Shown here piece after piece: positions 12,781 through 23,555 of a stretch of 64,000 nt of DNA. Position numbers and translations under genes: made by a program. The notes under the pieces are model-generated. The model was not told the origin of the DNA. It searched no databases and was given only the letters and a program-made list of their open reading frames with translations. Origin of the DNA: Lepus europaeus (taxonomy: Eukaryota > Chordata > Mammalia > Lagomorpha > Leporidae); assembly GCF_033115175.1 (NCBI RefSeq), contig NC_084835.1, positions 87,727,948-87,791,947 on the forward strand, in the 5' to 3' direction. How positions within the stretch are numbered: the stretch's first letter is position 1; each line of letters starts with the position of its first letter.

Positions 12781-13240
12781 TTTTTTTTGCAGTTTTCATG
12801 GTTTTATTTAAATATAAATAAAACTTACATGTGAACTGTCCATTCTGTTTCTTCACTGCACATCTTTGCACTGGGACTGATCAGTCTGCCACCAGAGCTA
12901 CTCTTCCGTGATGGTTTTGCAGTTCACAGAGGAGTCTTAGGAGCAATCCCAACACATCAGAAGCACCACCAGCTGGTTGACATTATGAACTAGGAACTTC
13001 CAGAAGATATTAGGCTTTGTTTTCTTATTGCTCTCATAGCCAATGTTGGGCATCAAAATCTGTACCCCGAATCTTCTCCACACTCTGTTGTCAGTACCTC
13101 TGGGTTTCACCCATTAATGCTTAATCTTGTCACATCGGTCTGAGTAGTGCTGGATGGACTTCTGCGTCCTCTTTTTGAAAATCTTGGGCTGTACAAGGTA
13201 TCGGAGGGAAGCCATGATGCAGAGTAGACAATTCTAAAGG
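12781..13240 (-). pseudogene. RPL32: Processed pseudogene of ribosomal protein L32
   Basis: On the minus strand a start codon at 13,215-13,213 opens a reading that tracks RPL32 (eL32, normally 135 residues, large ribosomal subunit). Visible matches include [45 protein letters not shown] and [16 protein letters not shown] stop after KIKH (Trp/Arg-rich segment), a second after the CWDCS segment and later lesions break the frame. The copy is contiguous without introns, keeps a 3' UTR-like AATAAA (reverse of tttatt near 12,800) and ends in an A-tail (T-run at about 12,779-12,790). This is the signature of an L1-mediated retrocopy. It has no promoter of its own and is surely non-functional. Confidence 0.93.
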
Positions 13241-13276
13241 CAGCATCAAGGAAAAGAAGGGCTGAAATGCATTCTT

Positions 13277-13502
13277 TTTCTTTTCTTTTTTTTTAATATT
13301 TTATTTATTTTGAAGTCAGAGTTACACAGAGGGAGAAGGAGAGGCAGGAGAGAGAGGTCTTCCATCAGCTGATTCACTCTGCAATTGGCCTCAACAGCCG
13401 GAGCTGCACCGATCCTAAGCCAGGAGCCAGGAGCTTCTCTGAGGTCTCCCACGCATGTGCTGGGGTCCAAAGAATTTACCCGCTACACCAAAGTACTGGC
13501 CC
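13277..13502 (-). repeat. CSINE, minus strand, internally deleted
   Basis: Shows ttaatattttatttattttg, a GA-rich stretch, gccaggagccaggagcttct and the end agtactggcccctgaag. The central part between the gtgctggggtcc block and the head is missing. Imperfect flanking duplicates ctgaaatgcattctttt / ctgaagtgtattctttc mark its target site, immediately beside the RPL32 retrocopy. Confidence 0.88.
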
Positions 13503-13519
13503 CTGAAGTGTATTCTTTC

Positions 13520-13987
13520 AACTGTGGAAATAATTCCTCAAAAAGAAGTGCTAAAGAAGTTGTCATTAAAAAGGGATAAAATGTTTATTTTCAGAGATCT
13601 GGGATGATAAGTCATACAAGGCCAGACTGTTCACAATTCATTAGGTCACATTTGGAACAGGAAGATAGAGCTGATATAGGGTTTGTGGTTTCAGTCATGA
13701 TAAAGCTATTTCTAAAAGTTCTCCTTCATTATCCGTGTTGGCCATTAAGAAGGATTTCTTAAGGTCATACATGGACATTTACACATCACCTAATATCTAG
13801 ATTACTGGTAAAAAACTTTGTGAACAATCCTGTGACAATTATTAACACACGAAATTGTAGAAGATGTCTATTTTCTTCTCTCAAAATGGCTGCTAGTGAG
13901 TGACATAATCTTAATACAACCAGGTTTCTTCTTCCTTCATAGTTCGATACTATCACCAATGTTTTTTTTCACACATTTGAGTGTGAA
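13520..13987. other. Unique sequence, nothing recognised
   Basis: Short AT-rich interval between a CSINE and the L1 insertion. It ends in the left copy of the L1 target-site duplication. Confidence 0.5.
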
Positions 13988-15222
13988 TGAGATCAGATTT
14001 CTTTTTTTATCTTCTATTTAATAAATATAAATTTACAAAGTACAGCTTATGAATTATAATGGCTTCCCCCCATAACTTCCCTCCCACCTGCACCCATCCC
14101 ATCTCCTGCTCCCTCTCCCATTCCATTCGCATCAAGATTCATTTTCAATTATCTTTATATACAGAAGATCAATTTAGTATAAATTAAGTAAAGATTTCAA
14201 GAGTTTGCCTCCACACAGAAACACAAAGTGTGAAATATTGTTTGAGTACTAGTTATAGTGTTAATTCACATTGTACAACACATTAAGGACAGAGATCCTA
14301 CATGGGGAGTAAGTGCACAGTGACTCCTGTTGTTGACTTAGCAAATTGACACTCTTGTTTATGGCGTCAGTAATCACCCTAGGCTCGTGTCATGAGTTTC
14401 CAAGGCTATGGAAGCCTTTTGAGTTCACGGACTCAGATCTTATTTAAACGAGGTCATAGTCAAAGTGGAAGTTCTCTCCTCCCTTCAGAGAAAGGTACCT
14501 CCTTCATTGATGGCCCGTTCTTTCCACTGGGGTCTCACTCACAGAGATCTTACATATACGTTTCTTTTATTATTGTTTTTTTTTTTTTTTTTCCCCCAGA
14601 GTGTCTTGGCTTTCCATGCCTGAAATACTCTCATGGGCTCTTCAGCCAGATCCAAATGCCTTAAGGGACGATTCTGAGGCCAGAGTGCTGTTTAGGACAT
14701 CTCCCATTCTATGAGTCTGCTATGTATCCAGCTTCCCTTGTTGGATCGTTCTCTCATTCTTAATTCTATCAGATAGTATTAGCAGACACTAGTCTTGTTT
14801 ATGTGATCTCTTTGACTCTTAGACCTATCATTATGATCAATTGTGAACTGAAATTGGTCACTTGGACTAGTGATATGGCATTGGTACATGCCACCTTGAT
14901 GGGATTGAATTGGAATCCCAAGCACGTTTCTAACTCTACCGTTTGGGGCAACTCAGATTGAGCATGTCCCAAACTGTATATCTCCTCCCTCTCTAATTCC
15001 CACTCTTATATTTAACAGGGATCACTTTTCAGTTAAAATTTAAACACCTAAGAATAATTGTGTGTTAATTACAGAGTTCAACCAATAGTATTAAGTAGGA
15101 CAAAAAATACTAAAAGGGATAAAGTATTAGTTGTTCATCAACAGTCAGAACAAGAGCTGGTCAAGTCACTGTTTCTCATAGTGTCCATTTCACTTCAACA
15201 GGTTTCCTTTTTTGGTGCTCGG

Positions 15223-16005
15223 TCAGTTGTCAGCGATCAGGGAGAACATATGGTACTTGTCCTTTTGGGACTGGCTTATTTCACTCAGCATGTTGTGTTC
15301 CAGATTCCTCCATTTTGTTGCAAATGACCGGATTTCATTGTTTTTGACTGCTGTATAGTATTCTATAGAGTACATGTCCCATAAATTCTTTATCTAGTCT
15401 ACTGTTGATGGGCATGTAGGTTGATTCCAGGTCTTAGCTATTGTGAATTGAGCTGCAATAAACATTAATGTGCAGACAGCTTTTTTGTTTGCCAATTTAA
15501 TTTCCTTTGGGTAAATTCCAAGGAGTGGGATGGCTGGGTTGTATGGTAGGGTTATATTCAGGTTTCTGAGGAATCTCCAGACTGACTTCCATAGTGGCTT
15601 AACCAGTTTGCATTCCCACCAACAGTGGGTTAGTGTCCCTTTTTCCCCACATCCTCGCCAGCATCTGTTGTTGGTAGATTTCTGTATATGAGCCATTCTA
15701 ACCGGGATGAGGTGAAACCTCACTGTGGTTTTGATTTCAATTTCCCTGATTGCTAGTGATCTTGAACATTTTTTCATGTGTCTGTTGGCCATTTGGATTT
15801 CCTCTTTTGAAAAATGTTTATTGAGGTCCTTGGCCCATCTCTTACGTGGGTTGCTTGTTTTGATGTTGTGAAGTTTCTTTATCTCTTTGTAGATTCTGGT
15901 AATCAACCCTTTATCTGTCACATAGTTTGAAAATATTTTTTCCCATTCTGTTGGTTGACTCTTCACTTTCCTTACTGATTCTTTTGCCGTACAAAAACTT
16001 CTCAA
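15223..16005 (-). pseudogene. L1 ORF2 C-terminal fragment (direct arm)
   Basis: A reading on the minus strand starts at [14 protein letters not shown] and includes the ORF2 C-terminal cysteine motif [18 protein letters not shown] (CX3CX7HX4C), then [17 protein letters not shown]. An in-frame stop at 15,394 interrupts it. The natural ORF2 end (SLIADN, then stop) is recognisable near 15,225. L1 ORF2 encodes the endonuclease and reverse transcriptase; this fragment lacks both catalytic domains. Inactive. Confidence 0.9.
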
Positions 16006-16040
16006 CACCCTCAACATCATGAAGATGAAAACTCAACATC

Positions 16041-17262
16041 ATGAAGATGAAAACTCTAAGCAAATTGGGTATAGAAGGAACATTCCTCAATACAATCAAA
16101 GCAATTTATGAAAAACCCACAGCCAGCATCCTATTGAATTGGGAAAAGTTGGAAGCATTTCCACTGAGATCTGGTACCCGACAGGGATGCCCACTCTCAC
16201 CACTGCTCTTCAATATAGTTCTGGAAGTTTTAGCCAGAGCCATTAGGCAAGAAAAAGAAATTAAAGGGATACATATTGGGAAGGAAGAAGTCAAACTATC
16301 CCTCTTTGAAGATGATATGATTCTGTACTTAGGGGACCCAAAGAACTCTACTAAGAGACCATTGGAACTCAGAAGAGTTTGGAAAAGTAGCAGGATATAA
16401 AATCAACGTACAAAAATCAACAGCCTTTGTATATAAAGGCAATGCCATGGCTGAGAAAGAACTTCTAAGATCAATCCCATTCATAATAGCCACAAAAACA
16501 ATCAAATACCTTGGCAAAAACTTAACCAAGGATGTTAAAGATCTCTACGATGAGAATTACAAAATCTTAAAGAAAGAAATCGAAGAGGATACCAAAAACT
16601 GGAAAAATCTTCCATGCTCATAGATTGGAAGAATCAACATCATCAAAATTTCCATTGTCCCAAAAGCAATTTATACATTCAATGCGATACCAATCAAAAT
16701 ACCAATGACATTTTTCTCAGATCTGGAAAAAATGATGCTGAAATTCATATGGAGATACAGGAGACCTCGAATAGCTAAAGCAATCTTGTACAACAAAAAC
16801 AAAGCCGCTGGAGGCATCACAATACCAGATTTCAGGACATATTACAGGGCAGTTGTTATCAAAACAGCGTGGTACTGGTACAGAAACAGATGGATAGACC
16901 AATGGAACAGAATAAAAATCCCAGAAATCAATCCAAACATCTACAGCCAACTTATATTTGATCAAGGATCTAAAACCAATTCCTGGAACAAGGACAGTCT
17001 ATTCAACAAATGGTGCTGGGAAAACTGGATTTCCACATGCAGAAGCATGAAGGAAGACCCCTACCTTACACCTTACACAAAAATCCACTCAACATGGACT
17101 AAAGATCTAAATCTACGACCCGACACCATCAAATTATTAGAGAACATTGGAGAAACCCTGCAAGATATAGGCACCCGCAAAGACTTCTTGGAAAGGACCC
17201 TGGAAGCACAAGCAGTCAAAGCCAAAATTAACAATTGGGATTGCATCAAATTGAGAAGTTTC
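16041..17262 (+). pseudogene. L1 ORF2 reverse-transcriptase fragment (inverted arm)
   Basis: Plus-strand readings show RT-domain text: [33 protein letters not shown] and the catalytic-site region [13 protein letters not shown]1 elements normally have FADD here, so the alanine before the two aspartates is changed. A frameshift near 16,365, a stop (CSTOP before IGRINIIK, near 16,621) and a shift of frame separate this from the downstream segment ([13 protein letters not shown] to [11 protein letters not shown]). It is the 5' arm of the inverted L1 and cannot encode an active enzyme. Confidence 0.9.
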
Positions 17263-17277
17263 TGAGATCAGATTTCT

Positions 17278-17407
17278 AATTGGAAGTTTCACTAGTAAGA
17301 ATTCCAGTTTCCTATTCAGTTTGCGCAGATCTCAGATTTTTGTGTAATCTCCCGTTATGACCGTAATATCATGCAAATCACATATTTTGTTGCTTCTAAG
17401 ATTTTGT
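17278..17407. other. Short unique spacer
   Basis: Host DNA directly to the right of the L1 target-site duplication. Nothing recognised. Confidence 0.5.
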
Positions 17408-17685
17408 CTGCCAGAGCTGTGGTGTGGCAGATAAAGCCGCTGCCTGCAGCACAAGCATCCCATATGGGCACTGGTTCGAGTTCTGGCTGCTCTACTTCTG
17501 ATTCAGCTCTCTGCTATGGCCTGGGAAAAGCAGTGGAATATGGTGCAAGAATTTGGGCCCCTGCACTGCATGGGAGACCCTGAAGAAGCTCCTGGCTCCT
17601 GGTCTCAGATCAGCTCAGCTCTGGCTATTAATGGCCATTTGCAGAGGGAAAACCACTTTATCTCTCTCTTTTTCTCTCTCTCTTA

Positions 17686-17717
<32 letters not shown>

Positions 17718-17786
17718 TTCAGCCTCTGCCTCTCTATAACCTTGCCTTTCAAGTAAATAAACAAATCTTTAAAAAAAAAAAAAAAA
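17408..17786 (+). repeat. CSINE, plus strand, expanded CT stretch
   Basis: Begins tctgccagagctgtggtgtgg, contains catcccatatgggcactggtt, a long CT microsatellite (about 17,660-17,720) and the tail aagtaaataaacaaatcttt plus A-run. The low-complexity ORFs on both strands here are repeat translations. Confidence 0.93.
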
Positions 17787-17804
17787 GGTCTTACATCTAG
17801 ACAC

Positions 17805-18562
17805 ATGTTGGCCAGCATGTTGGAGAGCCCACAACTGTGAACCAGTGTGGGTATTTCAGACTCGTGGGGTCATACAGATCTGCTGGATCTGGGTCCGGGG
17901 AGTCCTAGTGATGAATTGAGCCTGACCCTGCCAAGGTAGAGAATCCCCGAGGAGCCACAAATCAGAATGCTTCATGGAACCACCACCCGACCCTGGCCTT
18001 CAAGTTTCACCGTAGCATAATTGTTGCAGCTGAATCCCTGATGACAGCAGGTGCTTACATTACCTCCCATACAGTGAAGAAGGGATAAATATCAGCACAT
18101 ACCTGCTGGGCATCATGGCATTGGGTGCAGTGGATTGTAACTTCTGGGAGTGACTGTTGGCTCAGCAATGTCAAAATAAGGAAGATGTCTCAGTAGCAGC
18201 TGCCTCCAAGCTGCTTGCCAACATGGTATATCAAAGGTATGGGGCTGTCCATGGTCACCATGATCTGTGTCGGGGATAACAGATGCCCAGGCCTCTAATA
18301 CATGCGCAATGAAGGAAACTGGATCTTGGGAGCCACCTTCTCAGTAGGGTTTGGCTCTGTGTATGTCTATGGGATCAAGGATGGGGGATAGTTTTATGAT
18401 CTAGAAGTCTGGCCCACCAAACCATGTACCAAGTTACCTACAGAAATGCCTACTCAGGAGGTGCTGTCAGCCTCTACCATGTGCCTGAAGATGGCTGGAT
18501 CCATGTCACCAGTGACAACGGAGCTGAACCATACGGCAAGTATAGTGGATCCAACCCCTTAA
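17805..18562 (+). pseudogene. PSMB5: Processed pseudogene of proteasome subunit beta-5
   Basis: An intronless copy of PSMB5, the chymotrypsin-like catalytic subunit of the 20S proteasome (about 263 residues in mammals). From an ATG at 17,805 the text tracks the gene in order: ASMLESP, DLLDLGPGSPSDELSL, EEPQIRMLHGTTT (propeptide and start of the mature chain), [52 protein letters not shown] and KYSGSNP. Early stops, a TGA after the FWE segment, a TAG in the KDGG segment, a deletion of about 15 nt after gcaatgtc and another after ctagaagtc destroy the frame. The original stop is also altered (ccccttaa). It is clearly a dead retrocopy. The related PSMB8 and PSMB11 subunits fit less well, because the LLDLGPGS propeptide text is specific to beta-5. 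Confidence 0.93.
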
Positions 18563-18784
18563 GGCAGGTATAGCTGGGTAGTTACATTTCTTCGGGTGAC
18601 TATCACTGGTACTATGAATACAGTGTCCCTTCCTATAGAGGAAGTGTCCACAATTGTATCAATGCCTTTTGAAAGTTCTGGAACATTGATCTCTGTATGT
18701 TATCAGTTAGTGCGTTGCTGAAGAAGTTAACTATTTGTTTTATTTTCTTGGGCATTAACATTACACTAACCACTTGCTAAGGAA
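18563..18784 (+). pseudogene. Probable 3' UTR of the PSMB5 retrocopy
   Basis: The sequence runs on from the pseudogene without a repeat boundary until an A-rich aaaaagaaagaaaag stretch, where a young CSINE is inserted. The A-rich stretch could be the remnant of the retrocopy's tail. This is an inference from position only; I cannot match this part to the parent transcript from memory. Confidence 0.45.
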
Positions 18785-18800
18785 AAAGAAAGAAAAGAAT

Positions 18801-19144
18801 AGCCGGCCCTGCGGCTCACTAGGCTAATCCTCCGCCTTGCGGCGCCGGCACACCGGGTTCTAGTCCCGGTCGGGGCACCGATCCTGTCCCGGTTGCCCCT
18901 CTTCCAGGCCAGCTCTCTGCTGTGGCCAGGGAGTGCAGTGGAGGATGGCCCAAGTACTTGGGCCCTGCACCCCATGGGAGACCAGGAGACCTGGCTCCTG
19001 CCATCGGAACAGCGCGGTGCACCAGCCGCAGCACGCCTCCCGCAGCGGCCATTGGAGGGTGAACCAGCAGCAGAAAGGAAGACCTTTCTCTCTGTCTCTC
19101 TCTCACTGTCCACTCTGCCTGTCAAAAAAAAAAAAAAAAAAAAG
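18801..19144 (+). repeat. Young CSINE, CpG-rich subfamily
   Basis: Head agccggccctgcggctcac, then cgccttgcggcgccggcaca, ggttctagtcccggtcgggg (B box), the cctcttccaggccagctctc body and a long A-run. Many CpGs are retained. Low-complexity duplicates aaagaaagaaaaga flank it (18,785-18,798 and 19,145-19,158), so it used the A-rich tail region as its target. Confidence 0.95.
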
Positions 19145-19158
19145 AAAGAAAGAAAAGA

Positions 19159-22100
19159 TTTTACCTCTTGTGGCAGACAATATTTTTATTTTACCCAATC
19201 ACTCTACAGAGGAATTGCTGAGATTTTTTATTTACACCTCTAGAGGCTGTACTTCGGTAATGGGGCCAAAAATGGTGCTAGAGATGTCTTTGGAAGCAGG
19301 AAGTAATCAGTCTTGTGGGGAGAAAGGGGTTCAGGGCTGGTATGTACATGGCATGGCATGGCATGGCTTCATGCACAATGGGTTTGCTTAACTTTTCAGT
19401 GCATTCCAGTGACCACAATATGGACTCTTTGTGACATGGAAGGCACTCTGTTAGATGCCATGTTGGGATTAAGGCTCAAACAAGAAGAAAACCTGATTCT
19501 TATCAATCAGTTTTGTCCAGTGAATTGAGAAATAGCCAGACTTTAAAACAACCAGTAACAAACCTCTCTCAAATGCATAGGGAATTATGATTTGTACCCA
19601 AAGTTATAAAAAAAATTATGGTTGGAGGCCGAGGGAGATAAAAATTCCAAAGGTGATAATTTTATCAGACAGTGAAAAATATTAGGTAAATTCACTTCCT
19701 ATAGTGGAAGCTAACCTATAGTTAAAAGGGGAAGTATAGAGGCTATAGGCAATAATTGGGATGCTTAGCCTAAATGGTCCCAGAATTCTGAATGTTTTGA
19801 AATATCCTAAAAATGTGTTAATTTTTATTCCACTATTTGGTGACCCAAATAAGTAGCATCATCCATGACTGACTTGATTATACAAATACTCTGTGTATTC
19901 AGATTAATTGCTTTGTGAGTTTTGTTTCCTGGGGATGCATATTTCTGTTTTTAATAGTCTATATCTAAGCTATCCCAGGGATGCTATATTGTGTCAAAAC
20001 CACTGAGTAGAATGGTTTATTGCTCTCCAAGAGACACTCCCCTCAGGTTTAGCTATTCTTTCTCACTGAATCTAAATATATAAAAGTGTCTTTAACATTT
20101 AATATGTGCTAAGGGTGAGCCACAGTTCAATCAAGCAAATGGTCAGAGATCAATTTGACTCAGAGTTCAGATGCTTGGATAACAAAGCTGGCAATTGCAT
20201 AGTCTCTCCCTCCCTCTTCCTCTTGCTCTCTTTTTAAACTTCCTTTAGAGAACAAATGAGATAAATTGCTATCTGACCCATTGCTTGGGGATAAACATTA
20301 AATGGTTTATCTGGGCAACCCAATCACCTCCAGCCAGAGTGCAGAATTGGCCTAAATAATGAAGGTGTGTGTCATTCATCTCTTTGTCTGGCTGCTGGTA
20401 ACCTTGACAGGAATGAGTGGCGACGTGCTGATTTGTATACACTCAATAATTCAAGGTGTTTGCTTATCTTTCCTTGTCAGATGCCGCTCATCCCCAAGTC
20501 CATGTCGCCATCTAATTAGCCATTTTTTTCCTTTGCTTTTTCACATAAAGCTTTCTTATTCCATGAATTTAATTTACAACATCATGCTTTTATCAAATGT
20601 CACACTTATTTCATCGGTTAATGTGTTTATTAGTTTTTTATTCTTATCCTTGATATGTCCTCCCTCCCATTTCTGATTCTCCCTCCATGAAATAATTGGT
20701 TTGAGTTTTCTTTTTAAAAATATAAATCAAGCATTTATACTGAAAACATTATTCCTCAGCTATGTTTATTGAAATCAGATGATATCTGGTTTTGCCTCTG
20801 AATACTTTCTGTGTCATATTCTCATCAACTTTTCTGGGATTTTGCTCTCCTAATAGAACCTAGTATTTTCTCCTCTGTTCGAGTTCTTGCAAATGTGAAT
20901 ACTAGAGCTTCATATCAGTGTTTCTGATCCTCTTTCTGAGCCATCAGAAATTCTTGGGTTTGTCTCCACACAGTGACTCTTCTTAACCAATAAAATACAA
21001 GCAGAAACAGTAGAAATATTTAAATATTTTTCTCCTGAGCAATTCTCTTTCCTGCCTCAATCACCATGAGACAGTGCAAATTGGAGCTGTTACATGAAGA
21101 GTAACTGCTCAGGAGAGAATAAGTGTTGTGGGAAACATTGGTAAGTGAAAAATTAACTATTCCATTAAGCTGAAGAAATTTAGGGGTTGTCTCTTTTATG
21201 GCATACCTTAGCAACACCTTGTTAGTATGCTCTCTTTGCAATGATTCTGAAAAAGTATTTATTTAGTAGCATTCTATCAGTTCTAAGTGCTGTGTGCCCA
21301 ACATGAGGTGGTACCACAGAGAAGTATAATCATATGTGAGGTTTTAATCTCAGTAGAGAGACAAGACTAACAGATACAAAAGAACTGGACAGAAAACCAG
21401 GTGAGTGCGTGACTAAACAATTCATTGCAGCATATGGTTTCCAAGTACTATAGGAATGGAAAAAAATATAAGGTTTCCAAAGAAAAATGCACCAGCAGAG
21501 TATAGGAAAGAAGGCATTCTAGGGGCTGGAAAAGGTAAAAGCTAAAAGCAAGTAAGACAACAGATGAGCTAATATGAAGGAGTAGAAGGGTGAGAAATGA
21601 TGTTAGGTGAAAGACCGGCTCCTTGCACTAGGTAAAGGCATCTCCTAAAATCTTCATTGTTCTCAATTTCTTTCTAATGAACACCCTTTTTCTAGAAATG
21701 AGCTGTGAAGAATTAAAGACCAAGGAATAAGTTTTTGTCACCTCACCATCAGCATCAGTAATACCTCAGTTATAAAATGCTTCTGTTCCTATAGAGCCAA
21801 ATATGCTGTGGCCTGAATTCAGAAGGTCCTAGATATCTTGCAAATACAAAAAAAAAAAAAAAAAAAAAAAAAAAACAACAACAACAACAACAAAACAAAA
21901 CCTCACTAAGGCCGCCACACAAACTGCCCACTGGGCCTGCCTTCTGCCTCCTGGGAATTTAGTCTATCTAGAAAACATGCATGCCATTGACAGGCTAACT
22001 ACAGACATTCATGACATCAACTATGAATTATTTTTTAACACTCAGTGATCATAACAAACCCACCACTTGCACCCCAGACCCCTGTCTTCCCAAGGATCTC

Positions 22101-22637
22101 TCCTGAGCGGAGGATCAGCTGTAACCCCTCCTTTGCTTGGATTCTTTCCTTTTGAAATCTAACACTGCTTTCTCTAGAATCCCATGACCTTTTGGACAAC
22201 AGTTGGCAATGTTAAATAAGACAAATCACATACCCCAAATCTAGCAGAGTTATAGCTTTGAGACCCTTGAATGACTTGGAAAATTTATTTTCTTCAAAAC
22301 TAAAGAAATGGCTCTAGCAATGAGCTTCCTTTCTCATTTGCATGGCATAACAGAGAGGATAGTTGCATGTACAACAATTTGGACCAGCTAATTCAAAGGA
22401 AAACAAAATGAAAAATCAGAAGAATTTCAGTACAGAAACTTCACAAATGGGCAATTGGAGTAACAGGTGTATCACCTTATCTTTTCCATCTACATTTTTA
22501 AAGAAAAATAGCCAGATTTGATTTTGGCCTCTTATCTGTCCTGGTCAAATCCTATGTTGTTCACATCTTGCAGGGGACATTAATGTTTTGTAAGGAAATT
22601 CACTTCCTCATTTAGAAATAGCCCCATAATGAACTTT
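19159..22637. other. Unique, repeat-poor sequence
   Basis: About 3.5 kb with no CSINE or L1. A small tandem gcatggcatggcatggc lies near 19,350. The segment 20,340-20,620 has an uninterrupted ORF of 105 codons with no family resemblance, so I do not call it a gene. The segment at 21,250-21,600 vaguely resembles ancient L2/L3 text. The rest is unassigned. Confidence 0.45.
21848..21901. repeat. Poly-A run followed by (AAC)n
   Basis: An A-run of about 28 nt continues into aacaacaac repeats and aaaacaaaac. No recognisable retroelement body lies upstream. Confidence 0.95.
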
Positions 22638-22653
22638 AAAAAATATCCTGGGA

Positions 22654-22958
22654 GGGCCGATGCTGTGGCTCATTTGTTTAATGCTCCGCCTGCTGCACTG
22701 GCATCCCATATGGGCAGCGGGTTCTAGTCCAGGTTGCTCCTCTTCCAGTTCAGCTCTCTGTTGTGGCCCGGGAAGGCAGTGGAGGATGGCCCAAGTGCTT
22801 GGGTTCCTGCACCCGCATGGGAGACCAGGAGGAAGCGCCTGGCTCCTGGCTTCATGTTGGTGTAGCTCTGGCCGTAGCGGCCATTTGGGGGGTGAACCAA
22901 CGGAAGGAAGACCTTTCTCTCTCTCACTGTCTAACTCTATCTGTCAAAATAAATAAAT
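22654..22958 (+). repeat. Young CSINE with perfect 16-bp TSD
   Basis: Head gggccgatgctgtggctc, ggttctagtccaggttgc, a cctcttccagttcagctctc body and the tail ctgtcaaaataaataaataa. Flanked by exact duplicates aaaaaatatcctggga at 22,638-22,653 and 22,959-22,974. The perfect TSD and tail show a recent insertion. Confidence 0.97.
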
Positions 22959-23518
22959 AAAAAATATCCTGGGAATGTGGTTGGGGGCTACAAGTGTATT
23001 GAAAGTACCTTGTTATTTCTTCATTAATCTCTCCTGAGGGCCACAATGACTTAATTCTATGGTCCAACCAAGAGAAGATATTTGTTCCTCACTGTCTCTA
23101 TTTTATTTTTCACCCTAATTACTCCTGATCACCACCTACATACATCCTGCACATGTGTCAAAACTCACATATATTAGCAGGAAAAGAAGCCATCCCTAGC
23201 CTCTGTCAAGACATCTTTAATTGGAGTGATGTTTTTGTATGTCCAGCATTCAATTCCTCAAAATTCATTCAAAGGACTGACTTTGTTTTACAAGATGCTT
23301 TTGATCAGCTGGCCACAGGCCTGCTGTTTGATCCAAGCCAGTGACCCAAGTCTCAAGTGCTCCATCTATTAGACCTGCATAATCATCCAGCTAAGTTGTG
23401 CATTGTCCATTTTAATTAAGGGTGTGCTACACCCATTAGAGAAAGTTTATGAACCAGAGACTGAACTTATCTGTGCATGTACCAATCTCACAAATGGAGC
23501 TTTAGCACCTCCAAAAGA

Positions 23519-23555
23519 GTAAGAATAATAATAAAAATAACAATAATAATAATGA
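23519..23555. repeat. (AAT)n microsatellite
   Basis: Interrupted aat repeats (agaataataataaaaataa and caataataataat). Confidence 0.9.

Larger units (their letters stand above)
13988..17277 (-). mobile_element. L1 insertion with 5' inversion and 15-bp TSD
   Basis: The whole insertion is bounded by identical 15-mers tgagatcagatttct at 13,988-14,002 and 17,263-17,277. From the left come a short T-run (reversed A-tail), the L1 3' UTR and the C-terminal part of ORF2 on the minus strand up to about 16,005. An upstream part of ORF2 then follows on the plus strand up to 17,262. The two arms share the 11-mer ttgagaagttt (plus at 17,251-17,261; reversed at 15,995-16,005). This is the expected product of twin priming during target-primed reverse transcription. 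The element is 5'-truncated: no ORF1 or 5' UTR is present. Confidence 0.93.
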
